Positions 9,029-17,652 of a stretch of DNA of 19,946 bases are shown here, piece after piece. Source of the stretch: Asterionellopsis glacialis (taxonomy: Eukaryota > Bacillariophyta > Plagiogrammaphyceae > Rhaphoneidales > Asterionellopsidaceae). Within the stretch, counting starts at the first letter, position 1. Every line of letters starts with the position of its first letter. Location of the stretch: assembly GCA_014885115.2 (NCBI GenBank), contig WKLE02002281.1:1-19946 (forward strand), given 5' to 3'. The translations under genes were made by a program, and so were the position numbers. The notes under the pieces were generated by a model, which saw only the letters and a program-made list of their open reading frames with translations, was not told where the DNA came from and did not search any database.

Positions 9029-10912
9029 GTGATAAGTAATGGCACAATGCATCTCCAGCAGATTAAGCATCAAAAACCTAAGATAGAAGTCACCAGCTCA
9101 TGGGCTCCTGCTCTCTATCTGATACTGAGCCTGAGCCAGAGCTCCAAGAAGACCCATCTACAGGAGTACAACAGACGACCATGTTGGGAACCTGTCACAA
9201 GCATGTTCATAGCACAGGCTGCCACGAACACTATTTAGAACTTCTCAAACTTCAACCAAACTTTGATCTCTTGCTTCAGGACAAGCTACTTTCATGACCT
9301 TTCTCCCAACTTAACTCCGACATGTTTGCCTTCATTGCTGACAATATCTTTCCCACCCACAATCTTGTTGAAACCATTCAAGATGCTCATGCGACCCCAT
9401 TGGTCTACGTTTCAAGTCAAAAACATGACTGTCCAATTATGTTTGATAGTGGAGCTTTGTCTCCAATACACCTTTTATTACTGATTTTACCAACAAAGCC
9501 CTTCAGCCTGTTACTGGATCATCCCTAACTGGTTTAATTGGAAGGCAAACATGGGCGGTCAAGGCACTGTCTTCTGGATTGTCCATGATGACATTGGCAA
9601 TCATGTTGAAATCACTACCAAAGCTTATTATATTCCAAATGCCAAAGTACACCTCTTTAGTCCTCAAGCATACTTCCGCAAAAATAAACCATCTCCTGCA
9701 AGTTTCACCATGCATGAGAATGGATCTACCTTCACTTTTGCATCCAGCAAAACTGTAACCTTTGCCATTGAATCCTACTCTACATCTTTTCTCCCCATTG
9801 CTCATATTGATGACTATGATTTGCCTTCAGAGGGAGAAGTATATCACAATATCACTGTTATTGATGATGTCAATCAAAATTTAACTCAAAATGAAAAGGA
9901 ACTTCTGCAATGGCACTAAAAGATAGGCCATTTTAACATGCCTACTATCCAAAATCTAATGCAATCTGGATGAAACAACAAAGCTCCCATTCTCAAAGCC
10001 AAATTCTCTGGTACCTCAGATGTTCATCCACCTTTATGCAGCTCCTGCCAACTTGATAAACAGAGAAAATGCCCACACAAGGGAAATATAACAAAGACAG
10101 CAAGGAAGCAACAGGTGCACTATCAAAAGAAAATCTTAAGCCTGGTGATGTTGTAGTAAGCATCGATCATTACCAATTGGCTCTCAAAGGCAGGCTACCA
10201 AACATAAGAGGAAAAAAGAAAGCTAGCAAAATGTACACTGGTGGCACAATATTTGTTGATCATGCCAGTGGGTATGTCAGTGTTGGCAATCAAGTCTCCC
10301 TTCTTGCATCCAATACAATCTGATCCAAGCGATGATTTGAACAATAAACAGGACTCAGTGGAGTCCACATCAAAAGCTACCATGGCAACAATGGAGTCTT
10401 TTGGTCCACCTAGTTTCAAAATGAATGCACCAAACAGCAACAAGGACTTGAATTTAGTGGAGTAGGTACCTGTCATCAAAATGGGATTGCCAAATGCAAC
10501 ATTCAAACCATCATGAACTCCGCCCAAACTATTTCAATTCATACAAGTATTTACTGGCCCGAACAACCTGAGACATCCTCTTATTATGTCCATTTGTCGT
10601 CAGATACATGGCACACCTATTCAATCACACACCCAATTGATACTCTAAACTTGCACCAATCAAAATATATACAAGCAGTCAAGTTGACCCTACCATTTTA
10701 CGAAACTCGCACGTCTGGGGTTGCCCTGTGTATGTCCTAGAGCCAAAACTCCAGGATGGCAAGAAACTTCCCAAATGGCAACCAAGATCTCAACATGGAC
10801 AATTCCTTTCTCTGATGATCATGCCAGTACAGTGGCCATAATTCTTAATCTAACACTTGGATCCCAATACTTGAGTCTCAGTCATTCAATGAAGAATTTC
10901 ATCCCACTTTGA
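9029..10912 (+). pseudogene. copia gag remnant, protease and integrase, broken
   Basis: Only about 350 bp lies between the primer site and the protease, so gag is largely deleted. The protease motif DSGA is at 9445-9456. After a frameshift, 9551-9919 reads ...LFSPQAYF, typical of the pre-integrase region. A degenerate HHCC zinc-binding segment (WH, GHF, CSSC) follows to about 10060, with stops. Integrase core: the first Asp is kept in VSIDHYQ. The second catalytic site reads YHGNNG where YHxDNG is expected (Asp to Asn, near 10387). The Glu in HQNGIAE is Lys (HQNGIAK, 10492-10494). C-terminal integrase sequence, including the GCPVYVLEPKLQDG block near 10720-10755, runs to 10912 across further shifts. 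Confidence 0.88.
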
Positions 10913-11219
10913 TGGCTAGTTGGAGAAGCTGCAAATATACTTAAAGTCCCTCATAAAAGATTATCTGTTATATCTAAAGTCTGGGAAGACAACAATGCTG
11001 CCAGACAATTAGCAAATTATATTGGCCCTAGAATGTCTTCAAGAACCTGATACATTGCAAACGACTATCACTGGTTCCGAGAAAACATCATACCTGGGCA
11101 GATTAAGATCAGTTGAATAGATACAGAGATCCAACTTGCAGACATATTTACTAAACCTCTTGCCTTTTCTGAATTTGCCACAAAATGAAGATTACTCATG
11201 GGATGGTAACTCTACGTAG
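10913..11219 (+). pseudogene. copia RNase H C-terminal remnant
   Basis: Directly after the integrase C-terminus, the same frame continues into KVWEDNNAARQLANY, YHWFRENIIPGQIKI and IDTEIQLADIFTKPL, the end of the copia RNase H domain. Three in-frame stops interrupt it. Everything normally between these points, the reverse transcriptase and the front of RNase H, is absent. The deletion joint therefore falls near 10910-10970 and is in frame. Confidence 0.85.
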
Positions 11220-11225
11220 AGGGAG
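11218..11225 (+). other. polypurine tract
   Basis: AGAGGGAG abuts the 3' LTR, the expected position of the plus-strand primer. Confidence 0.8.
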
Positions 11226-11386
11226 TGTCAGTGCATCGAGTCCAGCTGGTCAAGAGGACCCGGACCTCATATCTATGGTGTCTTAGATATGACAACTTAT
11301 GTGTCAACCTGTGTCAAGACCCCAGATCTCCCTAGTAGTATCGTAATCTGTTAGTCTCACTTTCTATCTAACTCATTACTCTGACA
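11226..11386 (+). repeat. 3' LTR of the copia element (161 bp)
   Basis: Same length and termini as the 5' LTR. Five of the seven differences are transitions of the A/G or T/C kind visible in the first 130 bases. The element ends at CTGACA, followed by the target repeat CTGTT. Confidence 0.95.
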
Positions 11387-11391
11387 CTGTT

Positions 11392-11687
11392 TTGTTATTG
11401 TCATTGTGTCGTGTGTATGTTTAGTCACGATAGGGATATGGATTTTATGCAAGAGTGTCACAGTGGCAGTATGGTCAATTTTGTCACAACCTTGCCTGAG
11501 TACAAAACCTAGGGGTCACTTTTGTAATATTCCAGCTTTCAGTTTTGCAAAACAAAACTGAAATTGTACTCATAACTAATTATTATTTTTTTGTCACATG
11601 GCAAGGGGGCGATTTTGGACGACAAAAACAAAAAAGGTGTCTGTGCTCGGTTTTGTTTTTGTTTTTGTCACGCGGTTAGGGTTGGCC
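11392..11687. repeat. continuation of repeat copy 2 and partial copy 3
   Basis: After the copia element the repeat resumes. From about 11449 it parallels 8049 onward: TATGGTCAATTTTGTCACAA beside CATGGTCAGTTTTGTCACGA, and GTGTCTGTGCTCGGTTTTG at 11639 and 8240. Subtracting the insertion gives an offset of about 816 bp. A second perfect hairpin, TTTCAGTTTTG / CAAAACTGAAA, lies at 11537-11547 and 11553-11563 with a 5-nt loop. The block ends in the right inverted terminus. Confidence 0.6.
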
Positions 11688-11704
11688 TCAAACATCAAAC
11701 ATAA

Positions 11705-12186
11705 AATCTCAAAATCATCAATCATCAATCTTCAGCCATCCAATCTATTTCGCTCTGACAAACAGCAGATAAATAATAAAACATCTAGCATTATAGATAG
11801 CATTAGCACTGGACTGCATAACAAATAATAAATTATTTTTTAGACCAAGATCTCTAGATTCCTATGTACCTGGTACCTGGTATTTTTAGGAGCTCAACCT
11901 GGTCGAAGTTTCCTTGAAATGTCATAATAATTTTTCTCTGATTTCTTGCGAAATATTTAGCTCAATGAATACATGTAATGTTTTCGATAATTTGAAAAGT
12001 ACTTTGTGCAATATACTGAGGTGGAGCAATATCTAGGAAGTAACTCCTGTTGCTTTGGTACACTAGGTACATCAGAACCCAAAAACATTGTTTGAATGAT
12101 GTAGCGTATCGCTATCCCATCCCTTATAATTAAATATATTCTGGTCCACAACTACCAGATACACTATATCCGATATTGTACTGTAT
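11705..12186. other. intergenic, no gene seen
   Basis: AT-rich, without a credible ORF. A tandem heptamer run TACCTGGTACCTGGTA is at 11867-11882. Confidence 0.6.
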
Positions 12187-12366
12187 GATGACACTTGAAG
12201 CTTCTTTGTACTTCAAGGATCTAATATCATGAACAGTATTTACACTTCAATTGGTATGCAAGATCATACTGTAAGATGTTCGTCTATGACACTTGGAGTT
12301 TCTTTGTACTGAAACATACGTATTAATCACAGTATTTCAACTTCAATTAGTATCCACGATGATGAT
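12187..12366. repeat. two diverged tandem copies of a ~97-bp unit
   Basis: TGACACTTG(A/G)AG(C/T)TTCTTTGTACT occurs at 12189 and 12287. ACTTCAATT(G/A)GTAT occurs at 12244 and 12340. Anchor offsets are 98 and 96 bp. Between the anchors both copies share CAGTATTT. There is no coding frame through either copy. Confidence 0.7.
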
Positions 12367-13085
12367 ACTTTTTGTTCGTCAGCTGCTGCCATGTCACCGA
12401 GATGATATCAAACAGAAATCATACCGAACACGGAGATTTGTGCTTGCTGACGCAATGAGTCCATTGATATCGACTAGGACTAACAGAAGTACTTGCAGTA
12501 CAAGGTACCTTGTATGAAATTTATTTATTAGAAGGTCCCAACATATAATAGAATCAAAGTATAGTACAGTAGCTCAGATAGTAACTTCCCACTTTTCAGA
12601 AGGCTTCAGCGAGTACCTTGATATGTGTACCTGGTAAGGGTTTACTATAGTTCATAGCATACCTGGTACCTGGTACGCATCAGAGTGACACATAGTACTC
12701 TAATGATACGCCGATTGACGACTCCCGCAATAAAGAAATATTACCTGTATTCTATTGCATTGTTCCTACTAATAATTAATTAGGCCCTATATTCACTGTC
12801 AACCAGCGAAGGGGCAATTCATACCAGTCAGTTTTAGGCGCTGACACTCATGGTCCTGCCAGCTAAGTTCTTTCAAGTGGGGTACCTTGTATTTCCTACC
12901 TTTAACTTGTACCAGGCCCTTTTACCTGTACACAAGCTGGTTAGGAACTTCAACTCTGCCCAGACAATCAAGTTTTCCCAAGTTTTTCCACTCGTGACAC
13001 AAAATTCAGATATTCACTTCATCACTGCTTACTAGGTCTCATTATCCGAATTCAATCAAAATCAATAAAAAAGTCATCATCTATC
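12367..13085. other. intergenic with palindromic KpnI-like motifs
   Basis: No convincing gene. It holds the perfect 16-bp palindrome TACAAGGTACCTTGTA at 12499-12514, the heptamer run TACCTGGTACCTGGTAC at 12660-12676, and scattered GGTACC/TACCTGG sites near 12612-12640 and 12880-12930. A 61-codon frame at 12850-13035 lacks motifs. Confidence 0.5.
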
Positions 13086-13313
13086 ATGTCTTCTACGCAA
13101 TACGACATATCAACGGGAAAGACCGAAAGCCCAAACATGTCCCTTGTATCTCTTATGGTGAATATCAAGAATGAAGACCCAAACAGCTCTGATCCATCAA
13201 ACCTTCACACAGATGCCGACAATATCTTCACCCAATCGTCACAAGATATCAATTTGATTTCTTTCCTCGAAAGCACTTTGGACATGCTTGATGATGAAAC
13301 CCTATTTGGATGA
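13086..13313 (+). CDS. possible small acidic protein, 75 aa
   Basis: An ATG-started frame (MSSTQYDIST...) ends at a TGA at 13311-13313. The product is rich in Asp, Ser and Asn and ends with an acidic helical-looking tail (SFLESTLDMLDDETLFG). No signal peptide, cysteines or known motif. It may be a small gene, a terminal exon or chance. Nothing around it, such as splice sites joining it to another exon, settles this. Confidence 0.28.
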   Translation: MSSTQYDISTGKTESPNMSLVSLMVNIKNEDPNSSDPSNLHTDADNIFTQSSQDINLISFLESTLDMLDDETLFG

Positions 13314-13810
13314 AGATTGGTACGGATCATACAGTACTCTATCTTCAAAAGATATACCTTGATTGTTGCATACATACCTTCTCTTCTTGACAATACAATC
13401 GAAATGTAATGAGATGATTGCGCCAAGCCTATTCGCTACATTCACGAACAATCAGTATCTTGCATTCATGTCACTTTAATGTACGTCATTCCATACATTC
13501 AAAAACAATTATTATCTTGCCTTAAGACCAACAACTTTTAGATATTGGCGAGCACTTTTCAAACGAAAATAGGATGGACCAAAAACTAGAAGGAGAAATA
13601 GAATAAAATGTTATAGAACCGATTGACGATACGCAAGAGTAGCAACTACTATTTTGTGCAAACCTATACAAACCTGTTGTACTTTCTTTTTTGAATTAGA
13701 TAAAACTAGAGTAAAGTGATCGAGAAAGACAAACTAGAGTACGGTAGTCATCTACGGTAGGACCTCTACCAGGTAGGCCTCTAGTTCTACCAGGGAGTTT
13801 AGCTGGGGTT
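13314..13810. other. intergenic, no gene seen
   Basis: AT-rich, with repeated TACCAGG-type words at 13765-13795. A minus-strand frame at 13205-13426 is an overlap artefact of the small plus-strand ORF. Confidence 0.5.
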
Positions 13811-13981
13811 GAGGCGAGCCCCCCTGGATACGGGAGGGGGAAGGGGCGGAGCCCCCCGGTCGAATTGGCCAAAAGGGGAGAAAAAGGAAGAAAAGGGATG
13901 GAGGGAGCGAAGCCCCCGATCCTTAATGGAGGGGGGAGGAAAAAAAAAAGGAAGAAAACAAACAGAGGGGGCGATGCCCTT
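13811..13981. repeat. purine-rich patch with four GGGGC-GNA-GCCCC-type motifs
   Basis: Four related motifs: GAGGCGAGCCCCC (13811-13823), GGGGCGGAGCCCC (13843-13855), GGGAGCGAAGCCCCC (13903-13917) and AGGGGGCGATGCCCTT (13966-13981). Each can form a short GC stem around a GA-containing loop. Between them lie purine tracts of the form AAAAAGGAAGAAAA. The GC content contrasts sharply with the AT-rich flanks. A plus-strand open frame across it has low-complexity composition and is not credible. Confidence 0.7.
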
Positions 13982-14006
13982 TATCCCTGCAAGTTGCAGG
14001 GATAAA
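13980..14006. repeat. 27-bp hairpin: 13-bp perfect arms, 1-nt centre
   Basis: TTTATCCCTGCAA and TTGCAGGGATAAA are exact reverse complements separated by a single G at 13993. It closes the GC-rich patch and lies about 95 bp beyond the stop of the minus-strand transposase relic. It could be a terminator-like or element-end structure. Confidence 0.75.
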
Positions 14007-14226
14007 TTGTATTACGCTTATACACTGTATAAAAATGTACGAAATAAACAATAGGTACTATACGCAACAATAAACCTATTAAAATTAACTAATTACTTTA
14101 CTTACGGCATTTGCATGCCTTCAGACGACATCCCATTCGACCTTTCATGTTCCACTTGAAACATCCCTGGCACCAATACTCCTCATGTCTCTTTTTCACT
14201 TTTTGTAGTGGTTGCACTACCATCAT

Positions 14227-14227
14227 T

Positions 14228-14266
<39 letters not shown>
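14227..14266 (-). repeat. (TTGCTG)n / polyglutamine repeat
   Basis: An almost pure CAGCAA repeat on the coding (minus) strand encodes 13 consecutive Gln in the C-terminal part of the transposase-like relic, just before its last Cys-rich segment. Confidence 0.9.
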
Positions 14267-14643
14267 AGGTAAAAGTTGGCAAGCTGTAACTGTGCCATGG
14301 CTTGCACGGGATCAGGTTGAACTCGTGTCATCAAATTGGCCAAAAATGGCCCCGGTTTGGAAGAATTTGTGGCACCATCATGCCACCAGGAGGAGTTAAC
14401 ATGTACTCCTCTACTTTCCTTTTTTTACTTTCCTTTTTCTACTTAGGTTGCTGAACTACCATCTTGACAGCTTGAAGTGGTGGTGCTGTCACCTCAGGCA
14501 GAGGCAACGGGTTGTTTGCACATTTTTTACACTGGCACCTGTTATTGAGTGGGTGCAGTACAAGTGTTTCATTTCATTTTTGCTGCTCACAATAGTAAGC
14601 AGCAAAATACCTCTCACATTATCTTCAGGTAGGGGTCAAACAT

Positions 14644-14659
14644 CAGGATGTACATCCTG
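14644..14659. repeat. 16-bp perfect palindrome in the pseudogene
   Basis: CAGGATGTACATCCTG is its own reverse complement. The flanks GGGTCAAA and TTTGATCCC extend the symmetry imperfectly to about 34 bp. Confidence 0.6.
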
Positions 14660-16760
14660 TTTGATCCCTACCTCTGTTGCCATACAATTGACAACAGTCA
14701 GGTGCAACTCGTTAAAATGCAGCAGTTCTCCATGAAAAAACAACAGAACTTCAGCATGTTCATCTGTGGTCAGGGAGTCAAACCTGTTCCTCTCCCTGAC
14801 CTGAACGTTCCACCTTGCTGTCCCTTCAAGGTTGACAGAGTCAGATAGAGCCTCCCTCATGTTGGTGTTGGCCAAATGGGCTTCCTCATCATGGAAGGCC
14901 TTGAGCTGTGATTCACTGTGGTCTGACTTGTAGGTGCAGAGTTGATGTACGTCTTGTTTCGACCTTTTGGGTGGACCTTTTTTTATGATACATTTTTTCT
15001 AGTGACAGAACATCCTGTAAATAACAGGATGACTTTGTATTGTTAAGAACTGCATCCTTTGTATCAGGTTCAAACAGAGGTCTGCCTGTTTTAGGGTCCA
15101 ACCTGCCACCAGCTGGGTCCTGGCCTGGACTAGCGGTACATTTGTACCTCACAAACCAGTCATTCAGGTTCTGGACTCTCTCCACAAAAGGGTATATATC
15201 CTTCCTAAGATATTTATGATAGTTCTTCCATGTTTTTGTTTTTTTTAACTTCCTGATGTCTGACTCCGTATGGCATTTCTCATTTAGAGTTCCATCTTTT
15301 AGGCTTAATAATAATTTAGACATGTGTTCACTCACAAATCTATATGCACAGCCACTTAGGTCCTGTACAGCCTGCCTGAGCATATTCAACATGATGGTCA
15401 TTGAGTGTTTTATACATCCTGCTCAGCTAATGAAATTGACCAAGCCTGCCCAGCAAATCTGGAATTTACAGAGTCCAGAATGCATCATTATTGGGCCAGG
15501 TGTCACTGTACATCACCTCTTCCCCCCCGGTGTTGTTGTCAGTGTCCTCTTTAAGTTGAAGTTCAAGTTTGTCATTTGTACAAAAGTTGGGCCACTACGC
15601 CATCAACTCCACAGCATGTGCATAATCGGATGCCTTGGTCATGAGAACAATCACGACTGTCATTATTTTGCCAGCTTTGTTACTTGCATCCCATACACCT
15701 TTTGCATCCAGCATACTGGGATAGTTTTTTAATGTTTGATGGGTGTGGTCCTGACAAAATATACCACCAGACCCAACAGACTGTATTTTCTGGGTATGCC
15801 ACATGTCATCAGATACCCCACTTAAGGTGAGTTCCAACCTGCATGCTTTATCAAAAGCATCCCATGAGTTTTCCCTACTTGGGATTACCTTAAGATTGCC
15901 CAACCAGTCTTGGAAAGATGTGAATGGCTGGGCATCCTTGGTATTTGATGACTTACATTGTTCATAGTAAGTCATCTCATTAACTAAATACTCCTTGCCC
16001 ATCCTCTCATATACTTCAACGATTGGTTCCAATTCTTGGGAATCTTGTCTCCTGGTGACTGCCACCTCTTCCTGGATTGTCTCGACAATTCCTGTTGTTG
16101 GAGAGTTTTCTTTGTTGATTGATGGAGATGCCCATGCCATGAACTTGCCCGTAATAAAATTGACTCTTAATCTTGCAGGCTGAGCATTATAAACAACTGG
16201 AGGAGGCTTGGGAGCATTTGCTTTCTCCAATTCTTTGTTGATCTGCTCCCTGCTTTTGTCATAATATTTGGAAAAGTGGCCATGCAATGTGGTGCACTTT
16301 TTTGAAGGTGGGACCAAATCTGCATCCATCACAGATGATCCACCATTGCCAACAGTAGGTGGTGCAGCCCTATTCCAAAGGGTTGCCTGCTTCATCTTAT
16401 CGTAATAGAGCCCTTGGAGAAGAAGGGCTTCTTGTTTTTTGTCAGCTGCTTTGCCTTTGTCCTCTTGGACTTGCGCAACAAGTAATGACTGCAATGACTG
16501 TGGTATTTGCACTCAGGAATACTGCTTATTCTGTGCTGACTTTGGATCCCCATGGTCACACAATTCAACAATCAACATAATGAGATGCATGATGAAGTCA
16601 AAAAAGAACACTTCTGTCATTAAAAAAAAATTCCACAATAATCAACTTACCTCAACAATAATGGGGTCATCGTGAATATTTGTGTGGGGAAGATTGTTGG
16701 GTGTGCTCAAGCTCGTGTGTGTGATTTGGCCATATTTGGTTTTCAACCAAATATAGGAAA

Positions 16761-17577
16761 AATGGCACAAAACAATGGATCTAATGGAAAAGAACAATTC
16801 TGATGCATTTCATTCATTTCTGTATCAAATGAAGAGTACTATCAACATTTGTGTACTAGGTTACTAAGTAATTTTAGAGGACTTTCCAAAAGAATCACAA
16901 TTTCATCAAGTAGTTTTTTGGAAAGTCCATAAGGTCCTATAAGTAAAGGTAGGGTTCCAAGCTCCCTGATTGATTGAATTGAGCACCTCAGAGATCTTTG
17001 CATCTACCAGGTAATCTTAGCCCCTTACTGACTGTATGAACCGTGAAGGCTATGCCCTCTGACTCAGTGACGTAATGTGTGACAAATGTAGGATTAGTAT
17101 AGACAGTAACTGACAGTAACTGTAGGACTAGTACAGACAATTCCAGGTTGTTGTTGTTTATTTTACAGTACATACTGTAAACAACAACAACAACAATCCA
17201 GATTGAAGATAGAGCAAGGTAATCCAGTAACAGCTGGAGCGCCAGTGCCAGATAAACTGGAATGAAGTAGGTTACTAGATATTGAATTGAATGAGCATTA
17301 CCTGGTACTAACTAGTTATTCGGTCAGATGACGTAACTGGGACGAATGTTCTTTTTCACCTTCGGTCCAAACTCCCTATATCACTGGAGTCATAGGAGAA
17401 GATTCTGTTTCTTTTCAGAACACTTGTCAGAACATTCATATATAATATATAGTAACTAAATAACTTTATGTTCATATTTTTTTTTCACTATAAGTAACTT
17501 GACATGCCTTCTCTCCTTCTCCGAGTCTACTTAGGAGAAAAGAAAAAGAGGAATTGCTGTTAGTGAGAGATGCGAGC
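16761..17577. other. intergenic with inverted repeats
   Basis: No credible gene. GGACTTTCCAAAA at 16879-16891 pairs perfectly with TTTTGGAAAGTCC at 16916-16928 across 24 nt. An imperfect inverted repeat of GTTGTTGTT...TTACAGTA against TACTGTAA...CAACAACAAC spans about 17147-17196. TGACTCA (17060-17066) and TGACGTAA (17068-17075) adjoin, and TGACGTAA recurs near 17329; these are bZIP-type core sequences, but function is unproven. Confidence 0.5.
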
Positions 17578-17652
17578 ATGCCCTTGAACAGTATGTCAGA
17601 AAATCAAGTGAGAGATGCGAGCATGCCCTTGAACAGTATGTCAGAAAATCAA
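17563..17652. repeat. exact 45-bp tandem duplication (2 copies)
   Basis: GTGAGAGATGCGAGCATGCC and the following 25 bases occur twice in direct succession with no difference that I can see. The period is a multiple of three. Identity suggests a recent event. Confidence 0.95.

Larger units (their letters stand above)
8809..11386 (+). mobile_element. Ty1/copia LTR retrotransposon, defective, 2,578 bp
   Basis: Two 161-bp LTRs begin TGTCAG and end CTGACA. They flank a primer binding site, decayed gag/protease-integrase sequence, the C-terminal part of RNase H and a polypurine tract. Target-site repeats are CCGTT (8804-8808) and CTGTT (11387-11391), 4 of 5 identical. I count seven differences between the LTRs by eye (about 96% identity), so insertion is not recent. 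The whole reverse transcriptase domain is missing and the reading frame is broken by many stops and shifts, so the copy cannot be autonomous. Full copia elements are usually near 5 kb. Order PR-INT-(RT)-RNaseH places it in copia, not gypsy. Confidence 0.93.
7417..11704. repeat. TIR-bounded composite repeat with nested copia element
   Basis: Inverted ends: 7434 onward reads GGCCAACCCTTACCGC then CGACAAAAACAAAAC. The reverse complement of the sequence ending at 11687 reads GGCCAACCCTAACCGC then GTGACAAAAACAAAAAC. Direct flanks: TCAAGCATCAAACATCA (7417-7433) against TCAAACATCAAACATAA (11688-11704), 15 of 17 identical. Inside lie repeated CAAAAC/GTTTTG blocks with GTCACGCGATAAGG-like borders in both orientations, and diverged direct copies of a ~0.7-0.8 kb unit. 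Without the copia element and its target repeat the structure is about 1.7 kb. No transposase ORF is present, so a non-autonomous DNA transposon or fold-back-type element is inferred. A 17-bp duplication would be unusual for most superfamilies. Confidence 0.55.
14101..16760 (-). pseudogene. DDE-transposase-like pseudogene with polyQ and Cys-rich end
   Basis: Minus-strand coding sequence can be followed in changing frames from about 16760 to 14101. A short first exon ends in PHTNIHDDPIIVE with donor GTAAGT (near 16652). The next open part (16512-15595, no ATG) carries GIFCQDHT with a candidate catalytic Asp at 15748-15750. After a frame break, YSDTWP supplies a second Asp at 15502-15504, followed by GRLGQFH. 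Then come SDIRKLKKTKTW, NDWFVRYK and PAGGRLDPKTGRPLF (15401-14913), AHLANTNM and LEGTARWNVQVRERNR (about 14900-14800), CQCKKCANN, a 13-Gln tract and a final CQGCFKWNMKGRMGC. Stops and frameshifts make it dead. An RNase H-fold DDE transposase is the best reading; superfamily and third acidic residue are not identified. Confidence 0.7.

Noticed and set aside
13832..13850. Possible G-quadruplex in GGGAGGGGGAAGGGGCGG
   Set aside because: Only three runs of three or more G are adjacent; the hairpin reading explains the sequence better.
13809..14054. 81-codon plus-strand frame in the GC-rich patch
   Set aside because: Gly/Arg/Lys-rich translation mirrors the purine tracts and hairpins; no coding signal.
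15256..15732. 158-codon plus-strand frame
   Set aside because: It is the antisense shadow of the transposase-like pseudogene, whose family-like motifs are on the minus strand.
13791..16968. Possible terminal inverted repeats CAGGGAGTTTAG (13791-13802) and CAGGGAGCTTGG (complement of 16957-16968) around the transposase-like relic
   Set aside because: Only 10 of 12 positions match and no target-site duplication is visible; chance cannot be excluded.
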